Source: JAAYYF01 sp040255585 (lineage in GTDB: Bacteria > Deinococcota > Deinococci > Deinococcales > Trueperaceae). From it: a stretch of DNA of 40,442 nucleotides. Every line of letters starts with the position of its first letter. Position 1 is the first letter of the stretch. Where the stretch lies: the NCBI GenBank assembly GCA_040255585.1, contig JBDZVI010000020.1, forward strand, positions 1-40,442, read 5' to 3'. Positions 24,015-32,816 of this stretch are shown here, one piece after another. The notes under the pieces are model-generated. The model ran no database searches. It was not told the origin of the DNA and saw nothing but the letters and a program-made list of their open reading frames with translations. The position numbers were made by a program, and so were the translations under genes.

Positions 24015-24671
24015 GTGACCAGACCCCGCAGAGCACCCCCACTGGACCGCGCGGCGCGGCGCGCCAAGATCATCGAGGCCGTGGCGCCCCTGCTGGCGGC
24101 GCGGGGCGGGGCCGTCACCACCCGCGAGCTCGCGGAGGCCGCCGGCGTGGCGGAGGGGACGCTCTTCAGCGTCTTCGACGACAAGCGCTCGCTCATGCTC
24201 GCCGCCATCCAGGGCCGGCTCGATCCGGAGCCGCTGCGTACCCGCATCGCCGCGCTGGCAACGCTGCCCACCATCGAGGCGAAGCTGCTCGGCGTGTGGA
24301 AGGTGATCATGCCGCGGGTCGAGGAGTTCCACGCGCTGGCCGTTGCCATGCGCGGCGTGCTCAAGACGGGCCTGCCGATGCCGCCACCCGGCGCCGAGGC
24401 GGCCCCCGTGGGGCACGATCACCCGTTCGGTCGCCACGGCCCCCCGGCGCAGATGCACGGCTGGGTAACGGTGGTGATCGGGGAGGTCACCGAGCTCCTC
24501 GCCCCGCACAAGGCCGAACTCAGGGTGAACCCGACCCGCCTGGCCCAGGGCTTCGTGACCCTCCTGCTCGCGAGCCGCATGCCCCAAGCGGAAGGCGAGC
24601 CCCCGCTCAACCCGAAAGAGCTCGTCGACTTCTGCCTCAACGGCGCGCTCAAGCGCCAAGACGAAAGGTGA
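24015..24671 (+). CDS. TetR-family transcriptional regulator
   Basis: A 218-residue repressor. The helix-turn-helix is at about residues 31-50 (TTRELAEAAGVAEGTLFSVF) followed by the family DKRSLMLAAI. The C-terminal ligand domain begins near residue 75 and holds a His/Pro-rich loop (PPPGAEAAPVGHDHPFGRHG), possibly ligand or metal sensing. GTG 24015 is set by the first conserved helix and the leaderless -10. The operator palindrome sits just upstream. The stop is 7 nt before a heterodimeric ABC exporter, so it most likely senses an exported compound and controls the three-gene operon. Confidence 0.9.
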   Translation: MTRPRRAPPLDRAARRAKIIEAVAPLLAARGGAVTTRELAEAAGVAEGTLFSVFDDKRSLMLAAIQGRLDPEPLRTRIAALATLPTIEAKLLGVWKVIMPRVEEFHALAVAMRGVLKTGLPMPPPGAEAAPVGHDHPFGRHGPPAQMHGWVTVVIGEVTELLAPHKAELRVNPTRLAQGFVTLLLASRMPQAEGEPPLNPKELVDFCLNGALKRQDER

Positions 24672-24678
24672 CCCCCGG

Positions 24679-26409
24679 ATGTTGCTCAAACTCGTAGCAC
24701 GCTTCATGAAGCCGTACTGGCGAACGGTCTGGGTCATCGTCGCCCTGCAGTTCGTCGCCACCATCTGCACGCTCCTCCTGCCGAGCATCAACGCCGACAT
24801 CATCGACAAGGGCGTCGTGCTCGGCGACACGAACTACATCCTCAGGCAGGGCGCGCTCATGCTCGGAGTCTCGCTCCTGCAGGTGCTCGCCACCATCGTG
24901 GCCGTCTACTTCGCGGCGCGCACGGCGATGGCGTTCGGGCGCGACATGCGCTCCGGGGTGTTCGCGCACGTCGGCGACTTCTCCGCGCGCGAGGTGAGCC
25001 GGTTCGGCGCCCCGTCCCTCCTCACCCGCACGACCAACGACGTCATGCAGGTGCAGACGCTCGTGTTCATGGCCTTCTCCATGCTCGTGACGACGCCGAT
25101 CATGATGGTCGGCGGCATCATCATGGCCATCCGCGAGGACGTCGGCCTCTCGTGGCTCGTCGCCGTGGCAGTGCCCGTGCTGGCGGGGTCCGTCAGCGTG
25201 GTCCTCATGGCCATGGTGCCCGGCTTCCGGAAGATGCAGAAGCGCATCGACCGCGTCAACCAGGTCCTGCGCGAGCAGATCAGCGGCATCCGCGTCGTGC
25301 GCGCGTTCGTGCGCGAGCCGTTCGAGGAGAGGCGCTTCGCCGAGGCCAACCGGGAACTGACGGACGTCGCCCTCTACGTGGGGCGCTGGATGTCGGCCCT
25401 CTTCCCGCTCGTCATGCTCGTCCTCAACGCCTCGACCATCGCCGTCCTGTGGTTCGGGGGCATCCGCGTGGACGCCGGGCACATGCAGATCGGCTCGATG
25501 ACCGCCTACCTCAGCTACCTGATGCAGATCCTCATCGCCATGCTGATGTCCACCATGCTGATGATGCTCCTGCCGCGCGCGACGGTCTCCGCCGGCCGCA
25601 TCGGCGAGGTGCTCGACACGGAGCCGAGCGTCGTGCCGACCGCCAAGCCGGTCGCCGCCCCCGCCGCCCGCCTCGGCAGCCTCGAGTTCAGGAACGTGAC
25701 GTTCAGCTACCCCGGCGCCACGCACCCCGTGCTGGACGACATCAGCTTCAAGGTCGGTCCGGGCGAGACGGTCGCGGTCGTGGGCTCGACGGGCGCCGGC
25801 AAGACGACGCTCGTCAACCTCGTGCCCCGCCTCTTCGACGCCACGGGCGGCGCAGTCCTCGTCGACGGCGTCGACGTGCGCGACTACGCCCCCGAGGCCC
25901 TCTGGGAGCGCATCGGGCTCGTGCCGCAGAAGGCCTACCTGTTCACGGGCACCGTGGCGAGCAACCTGCGCTACGGCGACCCGCACGCCACCGACACGGA
26001 CCTGTGGCGCGCGCTCGAGGTGGCGCAGGCCAAGGACTTCGTGAGCGCCATGCCGGAGGGCCTCGACTCCCCGATCGCCCAGGGCGGCACCAACGTCTCC
26101 GGCGGGCAGCGGCAGCGCCTCGCCATCGCGCGGGCGCTCGTGCGCAAGCCCGTCGTCTACGTCTTCGACGACTCGTTCTCGGCGCTCGACGTCGCGACCG
26201 ACGCGCGCCTCAGGCGGGCGCTCGAGCCGGCGACGCGCGACGCCGCCGTGCTGATCGTGGCGCAGCGCGTGGCCACCATCCAGAACGCCGACCGCATCGT
26301 CGTCCTCGAGGACGGGCGCGTGGTCGGCATGGGGAGCCACGCCGAGCTGCTCGCCACGTCCGAGACCTACCGCGAGATAGTCGCGTCCCAGGAACAGGTG
26401 GCGGCATGA
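24679..26409 (+). CDS. ABC exporter subunit A (degenerate-site Walker B)
   Basis: A 576-residue half-transporter: six-helix ABC type 1 exporter domain (about 1-320) and NBD. Walker A is VGSTGAGKT, the signature NVSGGQRQ (472-479) is canonical, but Walker B is YVFDDSFSALD with Asp498 where the catalytic Glu should be. Such an Asp is the mark of the degenerate ATP site in heterodimeric exporters of the TM287/288 or BmrCD kind. The partner gene overlaps by ATGA. ATG 24679 follows AAAGGTG. It is the second gene of the TetR operon; the substrate is likely a drug, lipid or peptide. Confidence 0.92.
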   Translation: MLLKLVARFMKPYWRTVWVIVALQFVATICTLLLPSINADIIDKGVVLGDTNYILRQGALMLGVSLLQVLATIVAVYFAARTAMAFGRDMRSGVFAHVGDFSAREVSRFGAPSLLTRTTNDVMQVQTLVFMAFSMLVTTPIMMVGGIIMAIREDVGLSWLVAVAVPVLAGSVSVVLMAMVPGFRKMQKRIDRVNQVLREQISGIRVVRAFVREPFEERRFAEANRELTDVALYVGRWMSALFPLVMLVLNASTIAVLWFGGIRVDAGHMQIGSMTAYLSYLMQILIAMLMSTMLMMLLPRATVSAGRIGEVLDTEPSVVPTAKPVAAPAARLGSLEFRNVTFSYPGATHPVLDDISFKVGPGETVAVVGSTGAGKTTLVNLVPRLFDATGGAVLVDGVDVRDYAPEALWERIGLVPQKAYLFTGTVASNLRYGDPHATDTDLWRALEVAQAKDFVSAMPEGLDSPIAQGGTNVSGGQRQRLAIARALVRKPVVYVFDDSFSALDVATDARLRRALEPATRDAAVLIVAQRVATIQNADRIVVLEDGRVVGMGSHAELLATSETYREIVASQEQVAA

Positions 26410-28445
26410 CGCAGGAGCGAGGCAAGGCACCGAGGAACGAGCAAGGGGGGTCGCAGGGCGCCGAGGGGACGCCTGGCGCCACCGGTGATTCCAAGCAACC
26501 CAAGACCATGAAGGCCACGGAACGCGTCCGGGCCGGCGGCATGATGTTCGGCGGTGGCGCCGTGGGGCAGAAGGCGAGCAACTTCGGGCCGTCCGTGCGC
26601 CGACTGCTGGCGCAGCTCGCGCCGCACAAGGCCAAGGTCGCCCTCCTGCTCGTCGCGGCCGTCATCTCCGTGGCGCTGTCGTCCATCGGGCCGCGCGTCC
26701 TCGGGCGCGCCACCGACCTCATCTTCGGCGGCGTCATCGGCAAGATGTTCCCCGCCGGCATGACCAAGGAACAGGCCATCGAAGGCGCGCGGGCGGCCGG
26801 GCAGGGGCAGGTCGCCGACATGCTGAGCGGCATCGACCTCGTCCCCGGCGTTGGGGTTGACTTCCAGGCCGTTAGCCAGGTCCTCCTGCTCGTCATGGGC
26901 ATCTACGTGGTCGCGTCCCTGCTCCAGTTCGTGCAGGGCTACCTGCTCAACGACGTCGTCAACGCCACCGTCTACGGCCTGCGCCGCTCGGTGGAGGAGA
27001 AGCTCAACCGGCTGCCGCTGCGCTACTTCGACGCCCAGCCGCGCGGCGAGCTCCTCAGCCGCGTCACGAACGACATCGACAACGTGTCGCAGAGCCTCCA
27101 GCAGACAATGAGTCAGTTCGTCACGTCGCTCCTCTCCGTCGTCTTCATGCTCGTCATGATGTTCACGATCTCCCCGGTCCTGACGGGCGTGGCGCTGCTC
27201 AGCATCCCGCTGACCATGGTCGTGGCGATCCTCGTCATGTCGCGCAGCGGCAAGCAGTTCACGCTCCAGTGGCGCCGCACGGGCACCCTCAACTCCGCCA
27301 TCGAGGAGGCGTACACGGGCCACGCGCTCGTGAAGGTCTTCGGCAGGCAGCGCGAGGTGCAGGAGCAGTTCGAGAAGGAGAACGCCGGCCTCTACGACGC
27401 CAGCTTCCGCGCCCAGTTCCTCTCGGGCCTCATCATGCCGGCGTCCAACTTCATCGGGAACCTCAATTACGCCGCCGTCGCCGTCATCGGCGGCCTGCGC
27501 GTCGCGAGCGGCACCATCAGCCTCGGCAACGTGCAGGCCTTCATCCAGTATTCGCGGCAGTTCACGCAGCCCGTCACGCAGATCGCGTCGATGATCAACA
27601 TGCTGCAGTCGGGCGTCGCCTCCGCCGAGCGCGTCTTCGAGCTCCTCGACGCCGAGGAGGAGTCCGTCGACACGACGGCGCGGCGCCTCGAGGGCGAGAC
27701 GCACGGCCGCGTGACCTTCGAGCACGTCTCGTTCCGCTACGAGCCAGACCGGCCGCTCATCGAGGACCTGTCGCTCACGGCCGAGCCGGGCCGCACCGTC
27801 GCCATCGTCGGTCCGACCGGGGCGGGGAAGACGACGCTCGTCAACCTGCTCATGCGCTTCTACGAGCTCGACTCCGGCCGGATCACGCTCGACGGCGTCG
27901 ACATCGCCACGATGAGCCGCGCCGAGCTCCGTTCCAACATCGGCATGGTGCTGCAGGACACGTGGCTCTTCAAGGGCACGATCCGCGACAACATCGCCTA
28001 CGGCCGGCCCGGCGCTAGCGACGATGAGGTCATGGAGGCGGCGCGCGCCACCTTCGTCGACCGCTTCGTGCACAGCCTGCCGGACGGCTACGACACGGTC
28101 ATCGACGACGAGGGGAGCAACGTCAGCGCCGGCGAGAAGCAGCTCATCACCATCGCGCGCGCCTTCCTCGCCGACCCGGCGCTCCTCATCCTCGACGAGG
28201 CCACGAGCTCGGTGGACACGCGCACGGAGCTCCTCCTCCAGCAGGCCATGGCGGCCCTGCGCGGCAACCGCACGTCGTTCGTCATCGCCCACCGCCTCTC
28301 CACCATCCAGGGCGCCGACACCATCCTCGTGATGGAGGAGGGGCAGATCGTCGAGCGCGGCACGCACGAGGAGCTCCTGGCGCTGGGCGGCGCTTACGCG
28401 GCGCTCTACCGGTCGCAGTTCGAGGGGGCGTTGGAGGCGGCGTGA
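26406..28445 (+). CDS. ABC exporter subunit B (canonical Walker B, degenerate signature)
   Basis: A 679-residue half-transporter, partner of the preceding gene. It has a polar N-terminal extension of about 65 residues, and an extra segment (about 105-155, MFPAGMTKEQAIEGARAAGQ on) between the first two membrane helices. Walker A is VGPTGAGKT and Walker B LLILDEATSSVD with Glu598. The signature is NVSAGEKQ (572-579), in place of LSGGQ. Its Walker motifs thus pair with the good signature of subunit A to make the active site, while its poor signature pairs with the Asp498 site. ATGA overlap means coupled translation. A GC hairpin terminator follows. Confidence 0.93.
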   Translation: MTQERGKAPRNEQGGSQGAEGTPGATGDSKQPKTMKATERVRAGGMMFGGGAVGQKASNFGPSVRRLLAQLAPHKAKVALLLVAAVISVALSSIGPRVLGRATDLIFGGVIGKMFPAGMTKEQAIEGARAAGQGQVADMLSGIDLVPGVGVDFQAVSQVLLLVMGIYVVASLLQFVQGYLLNDVVNATVYGLRRSVEEKLNRLPLRYFDAQPRGELLSRVTNDIDNVSQSLQQTMSQFVTSLLSVVFMLVMMFTISPVLTGVALLSIPLTMVVAILVMSRSGKQFTLQWRRTGTLNSAIEEAYTGHALVKVFGRQREVQEQFEKENAGLYDASFRAQFLSGLIMPASNFIGNLNYAAVAVIGGLRVASGTISLGNVQAFIQYSRQFTQPVTQIASMINMLQSGVASAERVFELLDAEEESVDTTARRLEGETHGRVTFEHVSFRYEPDRPLIEDLSLTAEPGRTVAIVGPTGAGKTTLVNLLMRFYELDSGRITLDGVDIATMSRAELRSNIGMVLQDTWLFKGTIRDNIAYGRPGASDDEVMEAARATFVDRFVHSLPDGYDTVIDDEGSNVSAGEKQLITIARAFLADPALLILDEATSSVDTRTELLLQQAMAALRGNRTSFVIAHRLSTIQGADTILVMEEGQIVERGTHEELLALGGAYAALYRSQFEGALEAA

Positions 28446-28489
28446 GCTAGGCAGGACCTCGTCCCTCGGCGTCCTTGACGGCCCGAGGT

Positions 28490-28525
28490 CGGGGCGCGCC
28501 GGGCGCTTGTACTCGGCGCGCCCCG
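28490..28525 (+). terminator. Hairpin terminator after the exporter operon
   Basis: Perfect 12-bp stem CGGGGCGCGCCG with its complement and a 12-nt loop, 44 nt after the stop codon, followed by TCCTTT, a weak T-rich tail. Confidence 0.7.
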
Positions 28526-28529
28526 TCCT

Positions 28530-28559
28530 TTGGCGCAGCTGGTGCTTAAGTGGTATACC
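28530..28559 (+). promoter_or_regulatory. Possible promoter of the sugar importer
   Basis: TTGGCG, 18-nt spacer, TATACC; the -10 sits inside the palindrome GGTATACC (28552-28559). It is followed after about 40 nt by the start codon. Confidence 0.4.
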
Positions 28560-28602
28560 TGAGGAGGTCTTCGACCACACCCTGCACGCCTGGAGGTCCA
28601 AC

Positions 28603-29958
28603 ATGCGACGACCCCTAGCACGCTGTCTCGTCCTGGCGCTCGCGTTCGCGGGCGTGGCCATGGCGCAACCGAAGATGGAGATCACGTGGTGGATCAACCC
28701 GTGGCGCATCGTCACGCCAGACATGGCCGAGGGGGCCAGCCCGACGGGCGAGGAGTACGCCCGGTACATGAGCGAGCAGTTCATGCTCCTGCACCCCGAG
28801 GTCACGGTCAAGTACGAGCTCGTGCCCAACGCAGGGTTCGGCGAGAAGGTCACCACCGCGATCTTCGCGGGCAACCCGCCCGACCTCCTCAAGGACCTCG
28901 ACTGGAAGGCCGAGTGGGCCCGCGAGGGGCTGCTCGAGCCCATCGACGCCTACCTGACGGACGCTGACCGCGCCGACTTCCTCCCGTACGCGCTCGAGAA
29001 GGGCAACATCGACGGAGCGCACTACATCTGGCCGTGGAACAACTCGAACAACGGCATGGGCTCCACGATGCTCCTCAACGTCGACCTCTTCGCCGAGCGC
29101 GGCGTCGAGCTGCCCGCGCTGCCTGACCGTTCCTGGACGATCGACGAGTTCATGGCCGCGGCCGAGAAGCTCACCTTCGACCGCGACGGCGACGGCACCA
29201 CCGACGTCTACGCCCTCACGTTCGCGGCCAAGGACACGCTCAACATGCTGGCCTGGATGTACCGCTTCGGCGCCCGACTGCTGAACGACGACGCCACCGA
29301 GTTCGTCCTCAACTCGGAGGAGGGCGTGCGCGCGCTGCAGTTCATCGTCGACCTCGTCTACGAGTACGGCTACGCCCCGACGGGCGGCGAGGCGCTCGAC
29401 GTGTACGGCACCATCGACAACCTGCACCAGGGCCGCGCGGCCATGGGCTACGGCGGCATCTACGAGATCGGCCGCCTCGACCGTTACGTCCAGGAAGGCC
29501 GCATCACGGACCCCGTCCACGTGGCCATCGCGCCGTTCCCGCACGACCCGGTCGCCGGCCCCGTCGCGCACGAGACGTCGGGCGGCTTCCTCGTCTTCAA
29601 GCAGAAGGACGAGGCCAAGCGCGACATGGTCATGGAGTTCGCCCGCTTCCTCACGAACACGGAGAACGCGAAGCTCCTCGAGACGCTCATGTACGTCACG
29701 GCGCGCAAGTCGGCCAACGCCGACCTGGAGTTCGGCACCGTGACGCCGTACATCGCCGACGTCGCCACCGAGGTCGCCGTCTACCAGGCCGCCATCGACC
29801 ACGGCGTGCCCTACTACGGCCCAGAGAGCCTCGACACCGGCCCGGCCATCGAGCACTTCACCGCCGCCATGGAGGCGGCGCTGAGCCGCTCCAAGACGCC
29901 GCAACAGGCCTTGGATGACTTCGTCAAGGCCGCCAACCAGGCCGTCTTCGGCCGCTGA
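28603..29958 (+). CDS. Sugar ABC transporter substrate-binding protein (CUT1)
   Basis: A 451-residue extracytoplasmic solute-binding protein (SBP_bac_1 fold). The signal peptide MRRPLARCLVLALAFAGVAMA is followed by Gln. Typical segments are ITWWINPWR, FGEKVTTAIFAGNPPDLL, then WTIDEFMAAAEKLTFDRDGDGTTDVYAL with a Ca-loop-like DRDGDGTTD, GRAAMGYGGIYEI and ETSGGFLVFKQKDEAKRDMVMEFARFL near the hinge. ATG 28603 has TGGAGGT at good spacing. Two MalF/MalG-type permeases follow within the operon; the ATPase (usually a shared MsiK/MalK) is not here. The substrate is an oligosaccharide or polyol, not readable from sequence. Confidence 0.9.
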   Translation: MRRPLARCLVLALAFAGVAMAQPKMEITWWINPWRIVTPDMAEGASPTGEEYARYMSEQFMLLHPEVTVKYELVPNAGFGEKVTTAIFAGNPPDLLKDLDWKAEWAREGLLEPIDAYLTDADRADFLPYALEKGNIDGAHYIWPWNNSNNGMGSTMLLNVDLFAERGVELPALPDRSWTIDEFMAAAEKLTFDRDGDGTTDVYALTFAAKDTLNMLAWMYRFGARLLNDDATEFVLNSEEGVRALQFIVDLVYEYGYAPTGGEALDVYGTIDNLHQGRAAMGYGGIYEIGRLDRYVQEGRITDPVHVAIAPFPHDPVAGPVAHETSGGFLVFKQKDEAKRDMVMEFARFLTNTENAKLLETLMYVTARKSANADLEFGTVTPYIADVATEVAVYQAAIDHGVPYYGPESLDTGPAIEHFTAAMEAALSRSKTPQQALDDFVKAANQAVFGR

Positions 29959-29969
29959 GATCGGCTAGC

Positions 29970-30854
29970 GTGACGCGCGGAGGCGCGGCGCGCAGGCACG
30001 TGGCCGCCTGGGGTGCGACGTTCGTCGCGCCCCAGGCCGTGCTGTTCGCCGTCTTCTTCCTCCTGCCGGTCGTCATCGCGTTCGTGCTCGCGTTCATGGA
30101 CGTGAGGCCGACGCGCATGACCTTCATCGGCCTGGCCAACTTCAAGCGCGTCCTTGCCGACCCGCTGTTCGGCAAGGCCCTCACGAACACGGCCATCTTC
30201 ACGGCCGTCGTGGTGGTGTTCTGGCTCGGGAAGGCGCTCCTCATCGCGTACCTCCTCGACCCGATGAACCGCGCCCTCCAGACGTTCTTCAAGTCGGCGT
30301 TCTACCTGCCGGCCGTCACGTCCAGCATCATCATCTCGCTCGTGTGGGCGTGGATCTACCACCCGACCTTCGGCCTGCTCAACGCGTTCATCGGCCTCTT
30401 CGGCCTCAAGCCGGTGGCCTGGCTCGGCAACGTCGACACGGCGCTCGCCTCCCTCATGGCCATGCAGATCGTCATGGGGGGCGGGTCGAGCATCGTCCTC
30501 CTCTCGGCCGCCCTGGCGCGCATCCCGCGCGACCTCTACGAGGTCGCCCTCATCGACGGTGCCAAGCGCCCCGTCATCTTCACGAAGGTCGTGCTGCCCC
30601 TCATCCGGCCGACGCTCCTCTACCTCGTCGTCACGGGCACCGTCAACACGTTCCAGGTCTTCGAGTCCGTCTACGTGATGACGCAGGGCGGCCCGCAGTT
30701 CAGCACCACCACCGTCGTCTACCGCATCTACCAGGAGGCGTTCCAGCGCTTCAACCTCGGGCTCGCCTCCGCCCAGGCCATCGTGCTGTTCCTCCTGACG
30801 TTCGTGCTGGCGGCCGTGCAGTTCCGGTTCCTGGGCCAGAACGTGGAGTACTGA
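29970..30854 (+). CDS. Sugar ABC transporter permease (MalF type)
   Basis: A 294-residue MetI-fold permease with six hydrophobic segments; the first is at residues 17-40 after the basic start TRGGAARRHVAAW. The EAA loop is YEVALIDGAKRPVIFTKVVLP, which contacts the ATPase. GLKPVAWLGNVDTALASL and FQVFESVYVMTQGGPQFSTTTVVYRIYQEAF are typical CUT1 MalF features. GTG 29970 begins 11 nt after the binding-protein gene, without a clear SD, so translation is probably coupled. It ends in TGATG, opening a 15-residue micro-frame before permease 2. Confidence 0.9.
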   Translation: MTRGGAARRHVAAWGATFVAPQAVLFAVFFLLPVVIAFVLAFMDVRPTRMTFIGLANFKRVLADPLFGKALTNTAIFTAVVVVFWLGKALLIAYLLDPMNRALQTFFKSAFYLPAVTSSIIISLVWAWIYHPTFGLLNAFIGLFGLKPVAWLGNVDTALASLMAMQIVMGGGSSIVLLSAALARIPRDLYEVALIDGAKRPVIFTKVVLPLIRPTLLYLVVTGTVNTFQVFESVYVMTQGGPQFSTTTVVYRIYQEAFQRFNLGLASAQAIVLFLLTFVLAAVQFRFLGQNVEY

Positions 30855-30901
30855 TGGCCGCCGGGCTCCCGCCGCTCGCAGACCGCCGGGGGCGCGCATG
30901 A
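30854..30901 (+). other. Micro-ORF bridging two permease genes
   Basis: ATG 30854 overlaps the MalF-type stop (TGATG) and encodes a 15-residue frame (MAAGLPPLADRRGRA) that ends with TGA inside ATGA at the MalG-type start 30898. A ribosome could move stop-start through both junctions. It may be a coupling device or chance. Confidence 0.35.
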
Positions 30902-31770
30902 CGGCCCGGCGCTTCGACCCGTTCCTGCGCGACCCCGACCACCCCGTCCGCCCCGGGCCGGTGGGCGCCGTCGTGATCCTCGTCGTGCTCGTGGTCCTGT
31001 CGCTCGCGGCGATAGCGCCCCTGTACTGGATGTTCGCCACGTCGCTCACGCCCTCGGCGCTGACCGTCAAGTTCCCGCCCGAGCTGGTCCCGAGCGCCCC
31101 GACACTGCGCAACTACCAGGAAGTGCTTGGCCAGCCCAACTTCATGCGCTGGGTCCTCAACTCCCTCATCCAGTCCGTCAGCGTCACGCTCGTCACCATC
31201 GCCACGGCGAGCATGGCCGGCTACGCGCTCGCGAAGCTGCCGTTCCGAGGCTCCCGCGCCCTCTTCTGGCTCTTCATGCTCTCGATGATGCTGCCGTTCG
31301 AGGCGATCCTCGTGCCCCTGTTCCTCGTCGTCACCCGCCTCGGGCTGGTGGACAGCTACCTGGGGCTCATCCTGCCGCTGCTCGTCAGCCCCTTCAGCAT
31401 CTTCCTGATGAAGCAGTTCATCGGCACGCTGCCCACCGAGTTGCTCGACGCGGCGCGCGTCGACGGCGCAGGCGAGGCCCGCATCTTCTGGGAGGTGGTC
31501 CTGCCCCTCGTGCGGCCCGGCCTGGCGTTCCTCGGCATCATCACGTTCGTGGCGCAGTGGAACTCCTTCGTATGGCCGCTCGTCGTGACGCGCTCCAGCG
31601 GCATGCGCACGTTGCAGGTCGGCCTCGTGCTCATCCGCGAGCAGGAGCCCCTCTTCTACGGCCTCCACATGGCCGCCGCCGTCCTGGCCGCCCTGCCCGT
31701 CATCGTCGTGTTCTTCGCCTTCCAGCGCTACTTCCTCCGCGGCGTCACGGTCGGCGCCCTGAAAGGCTGA
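30898..31770 (+). CDS. Sugar ABC transporter permease (MalG type)
   Basis: A 290-residue MetI-fold permease with an N-terminal cytosolic stretch, then IAPLYWMFATSLTPSALTVKFPPELVPSAPTLRNYQEVL, typical of MalG-type subunits. The EAA loop is LLDAARVDGAGEARIFWEVVLPLVRPG, and the C-terminus FQRYFLRGVTVGALKG is characteristic of the family. ATG 30898 has GGGGGCGC upstream and overlaps the micro-ORF stop. It forms the membrane dimer with the preceding gene. The stop is 9 nt before the HAD hydrolase. Confidence 0.92.
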   Translation: MTARRFDPFLRDPDHPVRPGPVGAVVILVVLVVLSLAAIAPLYWMFATSLTPSALTVKFPPELVPSAPTLRNYQEVLGQPNFMRWVLNSLIQSVSVTLVTIATASMAGYALAKLPFRGSRALFWLFMLSMMLPFEAILVPLFLVVTRLGLVDSYLGLILPLLVSPFSIFLMKQFIGTLPTELLDAARVDGAGEARIFWEVVLPLVRPGLAFLGIITFVAQWNSFVWPLVVTRSSGMRTLQVGLVLIREQEPLFYGLHMAAAVLAALPVIVVFFAFQRYFLRGVTVGALKG

Positions 31771-31779
31771 GCCGCCAGC

Positions 31780-32571
31780 GTGGCCAACATCGGTTTCGAC
31801 CTCGACGGGGTGCTCATGCGCAACCCGTTCGGTGGCCACGTCTTCCCGACCTTCCACCGCCTCATGCGCGCGGCGCCCGCGCTGCAGAACCTGGACGCGG
31901 ACGCCGCCACCGCCGCGGTCACGCGCGCCGTGCGCGAGCATTGGAACGAGCTGATGCGCCGCGGCGAGCTCAAGGCGGCCTACGACTGGGACGCGACGTT
32001 CGCGGCCGTGGCCCATAAGTTCGGCGGCGGCGTGGCCGTGCCGGCCGTCGCGACCCTCGTCAGGGAGGGGTGCGCCCTGCCCGACGTCATCGCCGCGCTG
32101 CCGCACGCGCGCGAGACCGTGGCCGCCCTCGCCGCCGCCGGCCACCGCCTCGTGGTCGTGACCAACGGCTACGCCGCCTACCAGGAGCCGGTGCTGGACG
32201 CCCTCGGGCTGCTGCCGTGCTTCGCGCTCGTCGTGACGCCCGACCGGGTCGGCGTGGCCAAGCCGCAGCGCGAGGCGTTCGCGGCCGCCGGACCCCTCGA
32301 CTGGTTCGTGGGGGACACGCTGCTGCACGACGTGTTCGGAGCGCGCTCCGCCGGCGTGAAGGCGGTGTGGCTCGACGCGGCCCTGCCCGACGCCCTGGCG
32401 GCCCTGCCCGTCGCCGCGCGCGCCGGGCGGCCGGAGCTGGCCGCCCGCGTGGCCGAGTCGCTGGCCGCCTCGCAGTACGCCGTCTTCCACCCCGAGGCGG
32501 ACGTGGCGAGCTGCACGCCCGAGGCGGTCATCAAAGACCTGGCGGAGTTGGCGGGGGTCGTCGGGACGTAG
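31780..32571 (+). CDS. HAD-superfamily hydrolase
   Basis: A 263-residue HAD phosphatase-type protein. The nucleophile and acid are Asp7 and Asp9 in GFDLDGVL; motif II is VVVTNGYAAY, the motif III Lys is in GVAKPQREAF, and motif IV is FVGDTLLHDVFGARSAGVKAVWLD. A helical cap (about residues 20-95) fits the C1 type. GTG 31780 lies only 9 nt after the sugar permease, so it is the fourth gene of the sugar importer operon and likely dephosphorylates an intracellular sugar phosphate. The final residues lie within a 12-bp repeat shared with the next operator. Confidence 0.88.
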   Translation: MANIGFDLDGVLMRNPFGGHVFPTFHRLMRAAPALQNLDADAATAAVTRAVREHWNELMRRGELKAAYDWDATFAAVAHKFGGGVAVPAVATLVREGCALPDVIAALPHARETVAALAAAGHRLVVVTNGYAAYQEPVLDALGLLPCFALVVTPDRVGVAKPQREAFAAAGPLDWFVGDTLLHDVFGARSAGVKAVWLDAALPDALAALPVAARAGRPELAARVAESLAASQYAVFHPEADVASCTPEAVIKDLAELAGVVGT

Positions 32572-32746
32572 AACGGCCAGTATTGATCATGGACCGGCCA
32601 TGTGAGCGAGGGACGGCGTGTCCTGACAGCCGACGTTCTGTTCCATGGGAGATATGCCTAGGACTGCTAGGCCCCGATGCCGCGACCCGGAACGGGCGGT
32701 ACGCTTGTGACGTAGAATGGACCATCATGGGGTTCCGTTCTACGTC
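32565..32746. promoter_or_regulatory. Repeated operator-like sequences upstream of the RES-Xre pair
   Basis: GACGTAGAACGG occurs at 32565-32576. A near copy GACGTAGAATGGA (32709-32721) and an inverted copy TCCGTTCTACGTC (32734-32746) form a 13-bp inverted repeat with one mismatch and a 12-nt loop. They lie upstream of the antitoxin start, where a Xre/MbcA-type complex would autorepress. The rest of the 245-nt gap (32572-32816) shows nothing else. Confidence 0.65.
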
Positions 32747-32816
32747 CGAAATCGGTCCAGCGCTGGGCAACCGCGGGTGGCCGGCCGCGGTCATGGCCAT
32801 CAGCCGAGGAGAAGCG

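Noticed and set aside
24649..28943. Long minus-strand frames opposite the two exporter subunits
   Set aside because: They mirror the third codon positions of the real genes and have no recognisable domains.
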